This document shows positions 1-8,876 of a DNA stretch of 64,000 nt, one piece after another. The number at the start of each line of letters is the position of its first letter. Position 1 is the stretch's first letter. The position numbers and the translations under genes are program-made. Source of the DNA: Flavobacteriales bacterium UBA7468 (GTDB lineage: Bacteria; Bacteroidota; Bacteroidia; Flavobacteriales_D; Crocinitomicaceae); contig DLPC01000015.1 in the NCBI GenBank assembly GCA_002478565.1, positions 43,972-107,971 of the forward strand. The letters are read 5' to 3'. Under the pieces are notes generated by a model, which was not told where the DNA came from, searched no databases, and saw only the letters and a list, made by a program, of their open reading frames with translations.

Positions 1-1205
1 AACAAGACAAGTCCTTGCAGGTTAAAAATACCAAATAGGTAGGTTTTAGGGATTACCAAACTGATCAATAAGGTATAAACGGGAATTCTGGCCGAACAAC
101 TCATGAAAGGTGCGACTAGAATGGTTATTAACCTTTCTTTCGGATCGGCAATGGTACGAGCAGACATCACCCCGGGGATCGCACAAGCGACACTCGAGAG
201 CAGCGGAACCACGCTTTTACCGTTCAAGCCAAAGGGCCGCATCAAGCGGTCCATGATGAAAACTACACGCGATAAATAACCTGTTTCTTCAAGTAAGGCA
301 ATGAAAAAGAAAAGAATAGCAATTTGAGGTACAAAAACCAAAACGCCGCCTATGCCTGGAATCAAGCCCTGCGAAATAAGATTTGTCAGTAAGCCTTTAG
401 GTAGCTGGTTGGAGGCATAATTGCTGAGATGCACAAACTGCTCATCAATGAAATCCATGGGAATGGCAGCAAAAGTAAATATCAGTTGAAAAAGCAATAA
501 CAGCATGACAGCAAAAATTCCGTAACCCCAAATAGGATGCGTGAGCATTTGATCTAGCTTCACTGAAAAATTTGGTTGGTCAGTCTTTTTTTGTGCTATT
601 AATTTAGCATTTCTGATTTTTTCTAGTCTCAGATTGGCATCAGCTTGTTGAATGTCTTGATCTTTAGTTTGTAAATTTTCAGGTCCGATAAAAGTTGTAC
701 TGGGCGCTAAGTTTTTTTGAGCAAGCTCAGTGAGAATACGCTCTTTGCCTAATTTGACTCTGGCATTGGTTTGGATCACGCTAATACCAGGAAAGAGTGC
801 GTGTATTTTATCGATGTCAATCTGGAAACTTTTTGCCATGGCGCGGTCCCACATATTGAGAAGTAGAATTACCGGGATGCCAAGATCATAGACTTGGCTA
901 AAAAATAATAGATTGCGCTCGAGCTGAGCAGCATCTGCAACAAATAAAATGAGTTCAGGATGCGAGGGATCAGCAGGGTTACACAAAGCCTCTTGCACCA
1001 CGGCTTCTTCATTTGACCTCGGAAAAATACTGTAAGTACCCGGAAAATCGAGAATTTGATGTGTTTCGTTTGTTGTTTGAATGGTGCCTTGTCGCAATTC
1101 AACAGTAACCCCGGGAAAATTTCCAACTTGCTGACGCAAACCGGTTAACATATTGAAAACAGAACTTTTTCCAGTGTTAGGATTACCAATTAACGCGATT
1201 TTCAT
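1..1205 (-). CDS. feoB: Ferrous iron transporter FeoB, N-terminal part (cut by window edge)
   Basis: Inner-membrane Fe(II) transporter with a cytosolic GTPase domain. About 401 residues are visible, from ATG at 1205; the C-terminal part lies outside the window. The translation shows the G1 P-loop GNPNTGKS (residues 7-14), G3 DFPGT (53-57) and a G4-type NMWD (117-120), then a linker and the hydrophobic core. The core carries the FeoB-typical segments LLEETGYLSR and SCSARIPVY, around residues 300 and 370. FeoA lies 27 bp upstream on the same strand, so the two probably form a feoAB operon. NMWD is a slightly unusual G4 variant. Full-length family members are roughly 650-750 aa. The identification is firm. 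Confidence 0.96.
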   Translation of the reverse strand, partial: MKIALIGNPNTGKSSVFNMLTGLRQQVGNFPGVTVELRQGTIQTTNETHQILDFPGTYSIFPRSNEEAVVQEALCNPADPSHPELILFVADAAQLERNLLFFSQVYDLGIPVILLLNMWDRAMAKSFQIDIDKIHALFPGISVIQTNARVKLGKERILTELAQKNLAPSTTFIGPENLQTKDQDIQQADANLRLEKIRNAKLIAQKKTDQPNFSVKLDQMLTHPIWGYGIFAVMLLLLFQLIFTFAAIPMDFIDEQFVHLSNYASNQLPKGLLTNLISQGLIPGIGGVLVFVPQIAILFFFIALLEETGYLSRVVFIMDRLMRPFGLNGKSVVPLLSSVACAIPGVMSARTIADPKERLITILVAPFMSCSARIPVYTLLISLVIPKTYLFGIFNLQGLVL

Positions 1206-1232
1206 AGGCTTACAAAGCTAAGTAAAAAAGCG

Positions 1233-1460
1233 TCATGCCGTTTTAACTTCGATAAATCGGGCTTCTTCTTTGCGCATTGACAATACGTTGCCGTTGCATT
1301 CGAATGCGATAGGATCTCCAAACGGAGCTTTAAAAAGCGCTTTGATATATTGTCCTTTTGTAAGCCCCATTTCGGTTAATTTTGATGCAAATGGGGAAGC
1401 CGTAACAGAGGTGATTTCTACGAGTTCGTGCAGCGCAATTGTATCTAACGTATTTGACAT
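1233..1460 (-). CDS. feoA: FeoA-family iron transport accessory protein
   Basis: A 75-residue SH3-like FeoA protein, normal in length for the family. It shows the typical pattern MGLTKGQYIKALFKAPFGDP in its middle and a C-terminal LSMRKEEARFIEV strand. FeoA proteins are thought to bind the FeoB cytosolic side and support Fe(II) uptake. It lies directly upstream of feoB. The frame could begin at a TTG at 1466, but ATG at 1460 gives the natural N-terminus MSNTLDT and lies 3 nt after a TAAATTTG promoter element, so I chose the ATG. Confidence 0.93.
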   Translation of the reverse strand: MSNTLDTIALHELVEITSVTASPFASKLTEMGLTKGQYIKALFKAPFGDPIAFECNGNVLSMRKEEARFIEVKTA

Positions 1461-1463
1461 GCC

Positions 1464-1471
1464 CAAATTTA
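1464..1471 (-). promoter_or_regulatory. -7 promoter element TAAATTTG for feoAB
   Basis: Exact match to the Bacteroidota TAnnTTTG -7 element, ending 3 nt before the feoA ATG. Transcription would start at or inside the start codon, giving a leaderless message. No -33 TTG is seen at the usual 17-23 nt spacing. Confidence 0.45.
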
Positions 1472-1517
1472 CAAAGCTGCTTTCAAAAATGCGATACCAC
1501 TTTTATGGTATTTTAAA

Positions 1518-2792
1518 TCATTCTAAATAACGAAGCACCAAGCGGGCCGTATTCCGCGTTCTTTGTTCAATGATCGTTTCTTTTCCTTTAGTCATTTGTT
1601 CAAGGGTCTGCTGATCGTAATTTCTGATGGTTACCAATTCCAAACCTTCATTATATCTTAATTGGTAGGTAGCTTCTAGCGCAGCACGTAAAGACTCAAG
1701 CTTTACTTTTTTGCGATCAACCAGAATAGAGAAATTCAAGGCTGAATTTTGCATGATATTGATCGGAATTTGAAGCTGAGCAAGTGTCTGGAAGATGTCG
1801 CTTAAGTGTTGTTCGGCAATGAACGAAAAATCTTTGGAGCTGATGGTTAGTAAGAGTTGCTCTTTTTTGACAATAAATGACGGAATTTTTGCGTCTTGGC
1901 TTGTTGAACTGGAGATTGTAGTTCCTTTTGCTTCTGGGTCAAGGAATGACTTCACATAGAGAGGAATATTCTTTTGCTGAAGGGGCTGGACCGTTTTTGG
2001 ATGAATCACACTTGCACCATAATAGGATAATTCAATTGCTTCTTTAAATGAAATATGTTCAAGGAGTCGGGTATCGGTAAAATATTTTGGATCTGCGTTG
2101 AGCATGCCAGGAACATCTTTCCAAATGGTTACATCCGTTGCATTGCAGCTATAGGCGAGTATTCCGGCAGAATAGTCTGAGCCTTCACGGCCGAGGGTTG
2201 TCGTAAATCCTTCTGAGGTATGCCCGATAAAGCCCTGTGTCAGTAGGATGTCATGTTGCTGAAATGCAGGCAAAACATGTTGCTCACAAAGTAAGGCAGT
2301 CTTCTTCCAATCTACAGTTCCTTCTTGGTATTTGTTGTCTGTGCGGATCACGGTTCTGGCATCTAGCCATTGGCTATTCAAACCTTGGTCGAGTAAATAG
2401 GCATTGACAATTTGACTCGATAATAATTCCCCCAGAGATACAATTTGATCGTAAACGAATGCATGATTATCTGATATATTTCTTTGAATTTGGCCTCTTA
2501 AATCATCAAAGATGTCATCGAGGAGTTCAAAAATATGAAAGTGTTTATCAGGAAAAAGCCCAGCAGCAATCTCTAAATGATTTTGCTGTAATTCGTCTAC
2601 TAGGCCCACAAAAGTTTTTTGGTCCTTTGCAAGCAAAGATCCAACGATTTCTTCCAGCTTATTGGTCGTTTTTCCCATTGCCGAAACAACCACAATAATT
2701 TTTCGACCCGTGAATCGGGTCAGGATGGCACTAACGTTTTTGATCGAAGCGGCGTCCTTCACAGAGGCGCCTCCAAATTTGAATACTTTCAT
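1518..2792 (-). CDS. Aspartate kinase, monofunctional
   Basis: Phosphorylates aspartate, the first step to lysine/diaminopimelate, threonine and methionine. At 424 aa it has the kinase signature KFGGASVK at residues 5-12, GELLSS near 121 and the substrate-binding GREGSDYSAG at 201-210. The C-terminal ~100 residues fit paired ACT regulatory domains and suggest feedback control. No homoserine dehydrogenase domain follows, so this is not the bifunctional ThrA type. Its stop is 57 bp from the feoA ATG, and it sits 4 bp downstream of gpsA, so it is probably co-transcribed with gpsA. Whether it is lysine- or threonine-sensitive cannot be read from the sequence. Confidence 0.93.
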   Translation of the reverse strand: MKVFKFGGASVKDAASIKNVSAILTRFTGRKIIVVVSAMGKTTNKLEEIVGSLLAKDQKTFVGLVDELQQNHLEIAAGLFPDKHFHIFELLDDIFDDLRGQIQRNISDNHAFVYDQIVSLGELLSSQIVNAYLLDQGLNSQWLDARTVIRTDNKYQEGTVDWKKTALLCEQHVLPAFQQHDILLTQGFIGHTSEGFTTTLGREGSDYSAGILAYSCNATDVTIWKDVPGMLNADPKYFTDTRLLEHISFKEAIELSYYGASVIHPKTVQPLQQKNIPLYVKSFLDPEAKGTTISSSTSQDAKIPSFIVKKEQLLLTISSKDFSFIAEQHLSDIFQTLAQLQIPINIMQNSALNFSILVDRKKVKLESLRAALEATYQLRYNEGLELVTIRNYDQQTLEQMTKGKETIIEQRTRNTARLVLRYLE

Positions 2793-2796
2793 TGGT

Positions 2797-3795
2797 TTAA
2801 GCGAGTTGATCAGCTAATAATTTCATTTCTACAGCTGGAGAAATTTTTTCGTAAATGATATGGTAAACAGCTTGTAATATGGGCATGTCTACCTGGAATT
2901 TTTTATTGATTTCCCATAAGCACTTCGTTGCATAATATCCTTCGGCAATCATGTTCATTTCGAGCTGGGCTGTTTTAACAGAGTAACCTTTTCCAATCAT
3001 AAATCCAAAAGTTCTATTTCGAGAGAAACTAGAATATGCTGTAACCAAAAGATCGCCCAGGTAGGCACTCGTTTTGGTATCGCGGTGCACCGGATGAATC
3101 ACATCAATGAATTTTTCTATCTCTTGAATGGCGTTTGAAATGAGTACTGCTTGGAAGTTATCTCCGTAGCCTAAGCCATGACAAATACCTGCAGCGAGTG
3201 CATATACGTTTTTAAGGACCGCCGAAAACTCTGTACCAAATAGGTCATCTGAAGTAGTAGTTTTGATGTAGCGACAGCTGAGTTTATCGGCCATCAGTTG
3301 GGCGTAGGTCGCACCTTGGCAGGCAAGGGTGAGATAAGACAAGCGTTCCATTGCGACTTCCTCAGCATGGCAAGGGCCTGATATAATGCCGATTTTTTCA
3401 TAAGGGACATCGAAGCTCTTATGAATAAAACGTGCTGGAATGGCATTATATGCTGGAATAATCCCTTTCACCGCAGAGAACACGATTTTATTGGCAAAAT
3501 GGCTTGCATCAATGCCTTCAAACGCTTCTTGTAAAAAAGCAGCAGGCGTAGCTATGACAACGACTTCAGCTGAAGCTAGTATGGTTTTGAGGTCTGTGCT
3601 CAATACCAATTGCTCCGTTTTGAATGAAACTGATTGTAAGTATTTTGGATTATGTCCGAAACGCTCAAGGTGGTCAATGGCTTCTTGGCTGCGCATCCAC
3701 CAGTACACTTGGTCATGATTGTTACATAATATTTTTACGAGTGCAGTCGCCCAACTTCCACCGCCAATGACGGCTATACGGTTTGCTTGTTCCAT
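2797..3795 (-). CDS. gpsA: NAD(P)H-dependent glycerol-3-phosphate dehydrogenase
   Basis: Reduces dihydroxyacetone phosphate to sn-glycerol-3-phosphate for phospholipid synthesis; cytosolic. The 332-aa length is normal. The N-terminal Rossmann motif is GGGSWATAL (residues 11-19), a small variant of the usual GAGSWGTAL. SAVKG (K110), SGPCHAEEV (139-147) and LKNVYALAAG (catalytic-type lysine K195) all match the family. The aspartate kinase gene follows after 4 bp. A TAACTTTG promoter element ends only 4 nt before the ATG. It diverges from the AIM24-like gene. Confidence 0.95.
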   Translation of the reverse strand: MEQANRIAVIGGGSWATALVKILCNNHDQVYWWMRSQEAIDHLERFGHNPKYLQSVSFKTEQLVLSTDLKTILASAEVVVIATPAAFLQEAFEGIDASHFANKIVFSAVKGIIPAYNAIPARFIHKSFDVPYEKIGIISGPCHAEEVAMERLSYLTLACQGATYAQLMADKLSCRYIKTTTSDDLFGTEFSAVLKNVYALAAGICHGLGYGDNFQAVLISNAIQEIEKFIDVIHPVHRDTKTSAYLGDLLVTAYSSFSRNRTFGFMIGKGYSVKTAQLEMNMIAEGYYATKCLWEINKKFQVDMPILQAVYHIIYEKISPAVEMKLLADQLA

Positions 3796-3799
3796 TGGG

Positions 3800-3807
3800 C
3801 AAAGTTA
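3800..3807 (-). promoter_or_regulatory. -7 promoter element TAACTTTG for gpsA
   Basis: Exact TAnnTTTG match ending 4 nt before the gpsA start codon, implying a leaderless or nearly leaderless message. It overlaps a GTTAAAC heptamer at 3804-3810. Confidence 0.45.
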
Positions 3808-3816
3808 AACAATAAC

Positions 3817-3843
3817 TTGGCTTCTACTTTGTTACTATTTTTG
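3817..3843 (+). promoter_or_regulatory. Bacteroidota-type promoter for the AIM24-like gene
   Basis: TTG at 3817-3819 and the exact -7 element TATTTTTG at 3836-3843, 16 nt apart and 14 nt before the ATG at 3858. The spacing is one nucleotide shorter than the usual range. Confidence 0.5.
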
Positions 3844-3857
3844 TAAAAAAAACAGTC

Positions 3858-4646
3858 ATGAGAAATAATCACGAAATAGACTACCAAATCAAAGGTGAAG
3901 AAATGCAATTGGTCGAAATCGAACTCGATCCGCAAGAAACTGCTATTGCCGAGGCTGGTGCATTCATGTATATGGACCAAGCTATCGAAATGCAAACGAT
4001 TTTTGGCGATGGTTCAGGGCAGACAGGTTTTATGGGTAAATTATTCAGTGCTGGAAAACGCCTTTTAACAGGAGAAAGTCTTTTCATGACGGCATTTACA
4101 AACCAAGGATTTGGCAAAGCTAGAGTTGCATTTGCATCCCCTTATCCCGGCAAGATCATCGCACTTGATTTACAGCAATATCACGGCAAGGTCGTATGTC
4201 AAAAAGACGCATTCTTATGTGCTGCAAAAGGTGTTTCGGTCGGTATTGAATTCCAAAGAAAATTAGGAACTGGTTTGTTTGGTGGAGAAGGTTTTATCAT
4301 GCAAAAACTAGAAGGTGACGGTTTGGCATTTTGTCATGCCGGGGGCTATATCACAGAAAGAACCTTGCAACCAGGAGAAGTTTTGAGAGTCGACACCGGT
4401 TGTATTGTTGCATACACCCAAGATATCAACTACGATATCCAATTTGTTGGAGGTATTAAAAATACCATCTTTGGAGGCGAAGGCTTATTCTTCGCAACCC
4501 TAGAAGGACCTGGAAAGGTTTGGTTGCAAAGTTTGCCAATTTCCAGATTAGCGTCTAGGATTTTGTCTTATGGCACAACCAATCGCAAAGAGGAAGGTAG
4601 TATTTTGGGTGGTTTAGGAAATTTACTCGATGGCGATGGGCGTTAA
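3858..4646 (+). CDS. AIM24/TIGR00266-family protein
   Basis: A 262-aa soluble protein of the AIM24-like family, built from repeated beta-strands (a collagen-like or tryptophan RNA-binding attenuator-like beta fold is assigned to the family). Recognisable features are the N-terminal YQIKGEEMQLVEIELDP, the block EAGAFMYMD, and glycine-rich segments such as FGDGSGQTGFMG, FGGEGFIMQKLEG and FGGEGLFFATLEGPG. No signal peptide or membrane segment is seen. The function in bacteria is not known. It stands alone on the plus strand with its own promoter. Its stop overlaps the stop of the convergent S1-domain gene by 4 bp. Confidence 0.85.
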   Translation: MRNNHEIDYQIKGEEMQLVEIELDPQETAIAEAGAFMYMDQAIEMQTIFGDGSGQTGFMGKLFSAGKRLLTGESLFMTAFTNQGFGKARVAFASPYPGKIIALDLQQYHGKVVCQKDAFLCAAKGVSVGIEFQRKLGTGLFGGEGFIMQKLEGDGLAFCHAGGYITERTLQPGEVLRVDTGCIVAYTQDINYDIQFVGGIKNTIFGGEGLFFATLEGPGKVWLQSLPISRLASRILSYGTTNRKEEGSILGGLGNLLDGDGR

Positions 4647-5482
4647 GCGCCCTTTTGAGTTAGCTTAATTCCGGTGGGCTCAAGGCTTATACGCTGATGC
4701 TTGTAGAGCTTTCCGATGGCTTGTTTGAATGTTTTTTTACTCATGCCCAGCAAAGCCTTGATTTCCTCAGGTTCGCTTTTGTCATGCACATACAGAAAAC
4801 CGTCGTGTTCCTTCAGTAAGGCTAAAATCTTCTGCTCTGCAGCATCATAGCGGCTGTCATTAATGATATCTAGCGTAATATCCAGTTTGCCATCTTCACG
4901 AACTTTTGCGACATAAGCTGTAATGACAGCACCCGGCTCGAGTATCTGGCTTTGGTGATTTCGAAAGATGAGCCCTTCGTATTGGTTATTCACGATTACA
5001 TTTCTGCCAAGTTTACCTTCTTCGCCTATGAAAACACTAACTTCCTGGCCTTCGAGTGAGAAGTCTTTGCAAGGGCTCAGCATTTTGCGGATTTTCATGC
5101 TGCCAAATAGCCGATCGGTTTCGTAGTCATACATAAGGGTGAAAAGGTATTTCTCACCAATTTGTAGTGCATGTCGCTGTTCGGCAAAAGGAACAAATAA
5201 ATCTTTATCTAGGCCCCAATCAACAAAAGCTCCAAAAGGGTTGACTTCCACCACTTCCAAATAAGCAAAGTCACCGAGAAGGATGTAAGGCGTTTCTTTT
5301 ACGGCAACAATCCTGTCTGAAGAATCTTTCATGACAAATACCTCCACAACACTGCCCTCGCTCCACTCAGGATCAAGGTATTTGTTAGGTAACAGGACTT
5401 CATTTTCTTGTGCATCAACCAAATAAGCACCTGGAGGCGCGAAACGTTGAATTGTAAGTTGGTTGATTTTACCGAGTTGCAT
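4643..5482 (-). CDS. S1 RNA-binding domain protein, CvfB/YitL-like
   Basis: A 279-aa cytosolic protein with the CvfB layout: tandem S1-like OB folds followed by a winged-helix C-terminus. The first ~140 residues include the S1 signature LEVVEVNPFGAFVDWGLDKD and FVPFAEQ. A further OB fold carries VREDGKLDITL, and the last ~60 residues (EEIKALLGMSKKTFKQAIGKLYKH) look like the winged-helix DNA/RNA-binding part. CvfB proteins are RNA-binding and influence virulence regulators in Staphylococcus; a role here is inference. It lies 11 bp downstream of the secreted unknown and may be co-transcribed with it. Confidence 0.85.
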   Translation of the reverse strand: MQLGKINQLTIQRFAPPGAYLVDAQENEVLLPNKYLDPEWSEGSVVEVFVMKDSSDRIVAVKETPYILLGDFAYLEVVEVNPFGAFVDWGLDKDLFVPFAEQRHALQIGEKYLFTLMYDYETDRLFGSMKIRKMLSPCKDFSLEGQEVSVFIGEEGKLGRNVIVNNQYEGLIFRNHQSQILEPGAVITAYVAKVREDGKLDITLDIINDSRYDAAEQKILALLKEHDGFLYVHDKSEPEEIKALLGMSKKTFKQAIGKLYKHQRISLEPTGIKLTQKGA

Positions 5483-5493
5483 GTAGATAGGTA

Positions 5494-6540
5494 TTAGTAG
5501 CTTTCAGGGTTGTAGTTCCGATTTCTTTTGAGCCACTTGTGTCGCTCTTTTCTAGGAAGTTCAGGAAATTCATCCGTAGTTTGTTCGGGTAGGGCAGCTT
5601 TGTGTTGTCCGTTGGCCTGATTGGTTGGGTCTGCTGGGTTGATCCATTCTTTATTCATTCTACTTTTTTCGACTAAACCGGTTTTCTTGTTGAGCGTGTA
5701 GAAGTATTTCTCGCCGACATCTGCAGGATTAGTCGCAACGACATCTTGTTCGAGTATCCAAATTTCTCGGTCGCTGTCGTAAACATAGGCGTCATAAGAC
5801 ATGTCTGGAAAATAATAAGATGCGACTCCTTCGAGTGCTGGCGATTCCGGAGACAAATGGTCAAAAACAATGCGATTGCGCTTAGGTTCAAATTCCAAGG
5901 AGAGTGTTGCCATATTGGAGTATTCCAATACCACCCTTTTCTTAGTTTGCTTCGGTTCTTTGAAAACTGCGGCGCCGAATTTTACGGTTTGACCGCTAAA
6001 ACTCAGGACATCTAGCAATTTATAATTGCTCATAGTTGTTCCCGCATCGTAGCCGAACAATAGATAACAGGTTTTGCCTTGAAATGAAAAATCGATGATT
6101 TTAAAATAAATGGCGCCATACCATGCTTTGGCATCGATAATGCCTTCGGGCTTGGTACTGTAGGCATCAAGTTGGTCGTTAAGCTCTTGGATCAAGACCT
6201 TTTCTCGGCCTTCTTCGCGACGTAAAACAAAGCCGCCGTAACTATAGGAGAGGTCGCTGTACTCAATATTCCAAGTTAAAAGACGCACTGTTTGATCGGC
6301 ACTTCGCAAATCAGCAATCTTCAATTCTTTAAAACTGTAGTCAAAAAATCCTTTGGACTTGACGAGGTCATTCATTGCTTTTTTAAAGGCGAGGTGTGCG
6401 GCATCTGTTTGTGCATCTTCCTTGGAGCTGCGAATTTGCGAAAGGATGACAGCCGCCTCGTGTTCTAGCGAGGCGAGGTCTTGTGCATATCCGGACAAGA
6501 AAGTTAAAGACACCAGAACAAGAGCAATGAACTGCTTCAT
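5494..6540 (-). CDS. Secreted protein of unknown function
   Basis: 348 aa with an N-terminal signal peptide (MKQFIALVLVSLTFLSGYAQ), probably cleaved after AQ and placing the protein in the periplasm or outside. The middle alternates short hydrophobic strands and charged turns, which suggests a beta-rich fold. Repeated aromatic motifs include YLLFGYDAG and YYFPDMSYDAYVYD. The C-terminus is basic and proline/asparagine-rich (RKERHKWLKRNRNYNPESY). No catalytic motif, lipobox or T9SS sorting domain is seen. I do not recognise the family. It lies between rpe and the S1-domain gene on the same strand. Confidence 0.75.
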   Translation of the reverse strand: MKQFIALVLVSLTFLSGYAQDLASLEHEAAVILSQIRSSKEDAQTDAAHLAFKKAMNDLVKSKGFFDYSFKELKIADLRSADQTVRLLTWNIEYSDLSYSYGGFVLRREEGREKVLIQELNDQLDAYSTKPEGIIDAKAWYGAIYFKIIDFSFQGKTCYLLFGYDAGTTMSNYKLLDVLSFSGQTVKFGAAVFKEPKQTKKRVVLEYSNMATLSLEFEPKRNRIVFDHLSPESPALEGVASYYFPDMSYDAYVYDSDREIWILEQDVVATNPADVGEKYFYTLNKKTGLVEKSRMNKEWINPADPTNQANGQHKAALPEQTTDEFPELPRKERHKWLKRNRNYNPESY

Positions 6541-6576
6541 ACAATTTACAAACGATAGTTAACTTTTAAAGTTACG

Positions 6577-7221
6577 TTAAAGCGCTTTGAGCTCAGCAAT
6601 TGTTTGAACAGGGTCTGCTGAGCCAAATACAAAACTACCAGCTACGAGGGCGTCGGCACCCGCCTCTGCTAATTTTGCACCAGTACCTAGGTTGACACCA
6701 CCATCAACTTCAATGATGAAATTTGCTTGATGACGTTCGCGCAGTGCTTTCAATCTGGCTACCTTGTCTGTGGCTGCCTCGATGAATTTTTGCCCGCCAA
6801 AACCTGGATTGACACTCATGATCAGTACGAGATCTAGTTGGTTTGCAATTTCAGTAAGGACCTCAATTGGCGTATGTGGGTTCAAGGCAACACCTGCTTT
6901 CATGCCTAGTTCTTGAATTCTTGATATGGTACGGTGTAAGTGCGTGCAAGATTCGTAATGAACGGTCAGTATGTCTGCTCCTGCTTTTTTGAATTCTTCA
7001 AGATAGGCATCAGGATTGGCAATCATGAGGTGTACGTCAAGCACCTTTTGGGTGTGTTTTCTGATGGCTTGCAAAACTGGAAAACCAAAAGAAATATTCG
7101 GGACGAATACACCATCCATTACGTCGATGTGTAGCCATTCTGCAACAGAAGTATTTAACATTTCTGTATCGCGCTGAATATTGGCAAAATCACAAGATAA
7201 TACGGATGGAGAAACAATCAT
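6577..7221 (-). CDS. rpe: Ribulose-phosphate 3-epimerase
   Basis: Interconverts ribulose-5-phosphate and xylulose-5-phosphate in the pentose phosphate pathway. It is 214 aa, as expected for this TIM barrel. It begins IVSPSVLSCDFANI, carries the metal-site motif WLHIDVMDGVFVPNISFG (residues ~30-47), HLMIANPD near 65, LIMSVNPGFGGQ near 132 and EVDGGVN near 170. The catalytic aspartates of DVMDG and EVDGG are present. It precedes the secreted unknown on the same strand. Confidence 0.96.
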   Translation of the reverse strand: MIVSPSVLSCDFANIQRDTEMLNTSVAEWLHIDVMDGVFVPNISFGFPVLQAIRKHTQKVLDVHLMIANPDAYLEEFKKAGADILTVHYESCTHLHRTISRIQELGMKAGVALNPHTPIEVLTEIANQLDLVLIMSVNPGFGGQKFIEAATDKVARLKALRERHQANFIIEVDGGVNLGTGAKLAEAGADALVAGSFVFGSADPVQTIAELKAL

Positions 7222-7242
7222 GGGTTATAAATTTTTGTAAAA

Positions 7243-8826
7243 TTAGCCATTATTTTTCGTTCTCAGGAGCTCAAGGAGTTGCTGCTCTTTCTGATAAAGG
7301 TCCAAATGAAAATAAAGGCCTTTTTGGTCGGCGGTTACACTCGTATAATAGACAAAAATTGGTAGCGCTTTCAAAAGAGGAATACTTTGGTGTATTTGTT
7401 GATCAATCAAACTTTGTAATGAATCAGGGCTTACTGGATTTTCTTTTTTTGAAGTTTTATCGAAGTTCAAAATCACTTTGCCAAGTTCAACAGGTTGATC
7501 ACAGCGCATGCATCCGTGCGAAAAACTCCGGTAACTTTGAGCAAAAAGGTAACGGCTTGGTGTGTCGTGTACGTATACTGAAAAATTGTTGGCAAATTCA
7601 AATTTAATGAGCCCCAAACTATTCCAAGGCCCAGGATCTTGAATAATTTGGTAAGGAAAGGTATTGTCTTTGACTTTTTTCCAATTGACAGCGGCAGGGT
7701 TCACTTCCTTTTGCCCTGCTTTATAAATGCGCATGTGTTCTTTATTCAAATAGGCAGGATTGCGCTTAAGTGCCGGTAGCACTTCCTTTTTGGCAATTGA
7801 ACTTGGTACTTTCCAAAAAGGCAGGCTAACAATTCTATAAATTCTCGATTCAAGCGTAGGTGTAGGATGCTCAATTTTACCGACAATAATCTTATGTTGT
7901 GCCCTCAGGGTATCGTCTGAGACGAAAAACAAAGAAAATGAAGGGATGTTGATGGCAATAAATGACTTGGGCTTTAGCTGCTCTTGTCTCAGGCGATCGA
8001 GCGCAATCATTGCCCTCATTAAACGCTCTTGTCCAGATTCAGCAAAGGAAATGACTGTTGCTTGCCCTACAAGACCGTCGGCAATCAATCCACGACTCTT
8101 TTGGTAATTTCTCAGCGCTTTTCGAATACCAAGACTATCCGTATTTTCACTTGTAATTCCTTTCAAAAACAGCGCCATTTTCAGTTTTTCCCAGGCTAAC
8201 TTTTTATTTTCTTTTTCTGTTATAAGTTCAAAGGAAGTAGTGTCAATATGTGCAGTATCTCGAAAATGGTACAAGTGTTGGGCCAAATACCTGTAGTTGG
8301 TATCTGCAGGGCCTCTTGAAAGTAAAATGGAGTCTGTGTAAAGGTTCGAGGTTAAATACTCCTGTGTTAAAGGGCTCCATTTTCTCTTTTTATATTGCGT
8401 GTGCTCAAAATCAATAAAGCCACTATCTAAATCATTCAAAGCAACTCCTAAATTGAATTGGAGTAGCAATTCTTGAAGCTCCAAATTGGAATTTTTTGAG
8501 AAAGCGATTCTGTTTTGAGGTAGCCCGAAATATTCGTGTTTTTGAAGTGTTGTATTCCATGCTAAACCTGCTTGGGTGTAGGTAGTGTCATTGGTAAAGA
8601 TCTTTTGGTAGCCCCTTGCCTGATAATAGTCCTTTAATTGCTTGCGTTCTATTTGTGATAGCGGAAGGTCGGGATGCCCTTCTTCTAATAAAATTTTAAA
8701 TTTTTGCTGACTACTAAGGTCTGCTTGCGCTAAAAAATCAATGGCCTTTGTTTCGTGTATTTCCTCATTACATGCCCAAAAAAGCAAGCAAAACAAGGTC
8801 AAACAATTTGCAATGATTTTCTGCAT
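7243..8826 (-). CDS. L,D-transpeptidase lipoprotein (YcbB-like, YkuD domain)
   Basis: Peptidoglycan cross-linking enzyme forming 3-3 bonds, anchored as a lipoprotein. The signal ends in FWAC with the lipid cysteine at residue 19. Then follow a long scaffold region (~25-230), a peptidoglycan-binding-like segment around 235-260 (LRNYQKSRGLIADGLVGQAT) and a C-terminal YkuD domain (~285-470) with the catalytic motif SHGCMRC at 436-442, where C439 is the nucleophile. The 527-aa size and order match YcbB/LdtD-type enzymes. Substrate details are inferred from the family. It diverges from the rhomboid gene across 50 bp. Confidence 0.9.
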   Translation of the reverse strand: MQKIIANCLTLFCLLFWACNEEIHETKAIDFLAQADLSSQQKFKILLEEGHPDLPLSQIERKQLKDYYQARGYQKIFTNDTTYTQAGLAWNTTLQKHEYFGLPQNRIAFSKNSNLELQELLLQFNLGVALNDLDSGFIDFEHTQYKKRKWSPLTQEYLTSNLYTDSILLSRGPADTNYRYLAQHLYHFRDTAHIDTTSFELITEKENKKLAWEKLKMALFLKGITSENTDSLGIRKALRNYQKSRGLIADGLVGQATVISFAESGQERLMRAMIALDRLRQEQLKPKSFIAINIPSFSLFFVSDDTLRAQHKIIVGKIEHPTPTLESRIYRIVSLPFWKVPSSIAKKEVLPALKRNPAYLNKEHMRIYKAGQKEVNPAAVNWKKVKDNTFPYQIIQDPGPWNSLGLIKFEFANNFSVYVHDTPSRYLFAQSYRSFSHGCMRCDQPVELGKVILNFDKTSKKENPVSPDSLQSLIDQQIHQSIPLLKALPIFVYYTSVTADQKGLYFHLDLYQKEQQLLELLRTKNNG

Positions 8827-8876
8827 TGGAATATTCTTTATTTTCGATGAATGTATAAAATAAATACGAGAGTGCC

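Noticed and set aside
1494..1511. ATACCA-CTTTTA-TGGTAT hairpin after the aspartate kinase gene
   Set aside because: The stem is only 6 bp and mostly weak, with no proper T run; not convincing as a terminator.
3804..3810. GTTAAAC heptamer upstream of gpsA as a further site of the photoprotection regulator
   Set aside because: A single copy overlapping a canonical promoter element; expected by chance in A/T-rich gaps (another lone copy is at 63560-63566).
7206..7607. 133-codon plus-strand frame opposite the L,D-transpeptidase gene
   Set aside because: It covers the YkuD active-site codons of the real gene on the other strand and shows no motif of its own.
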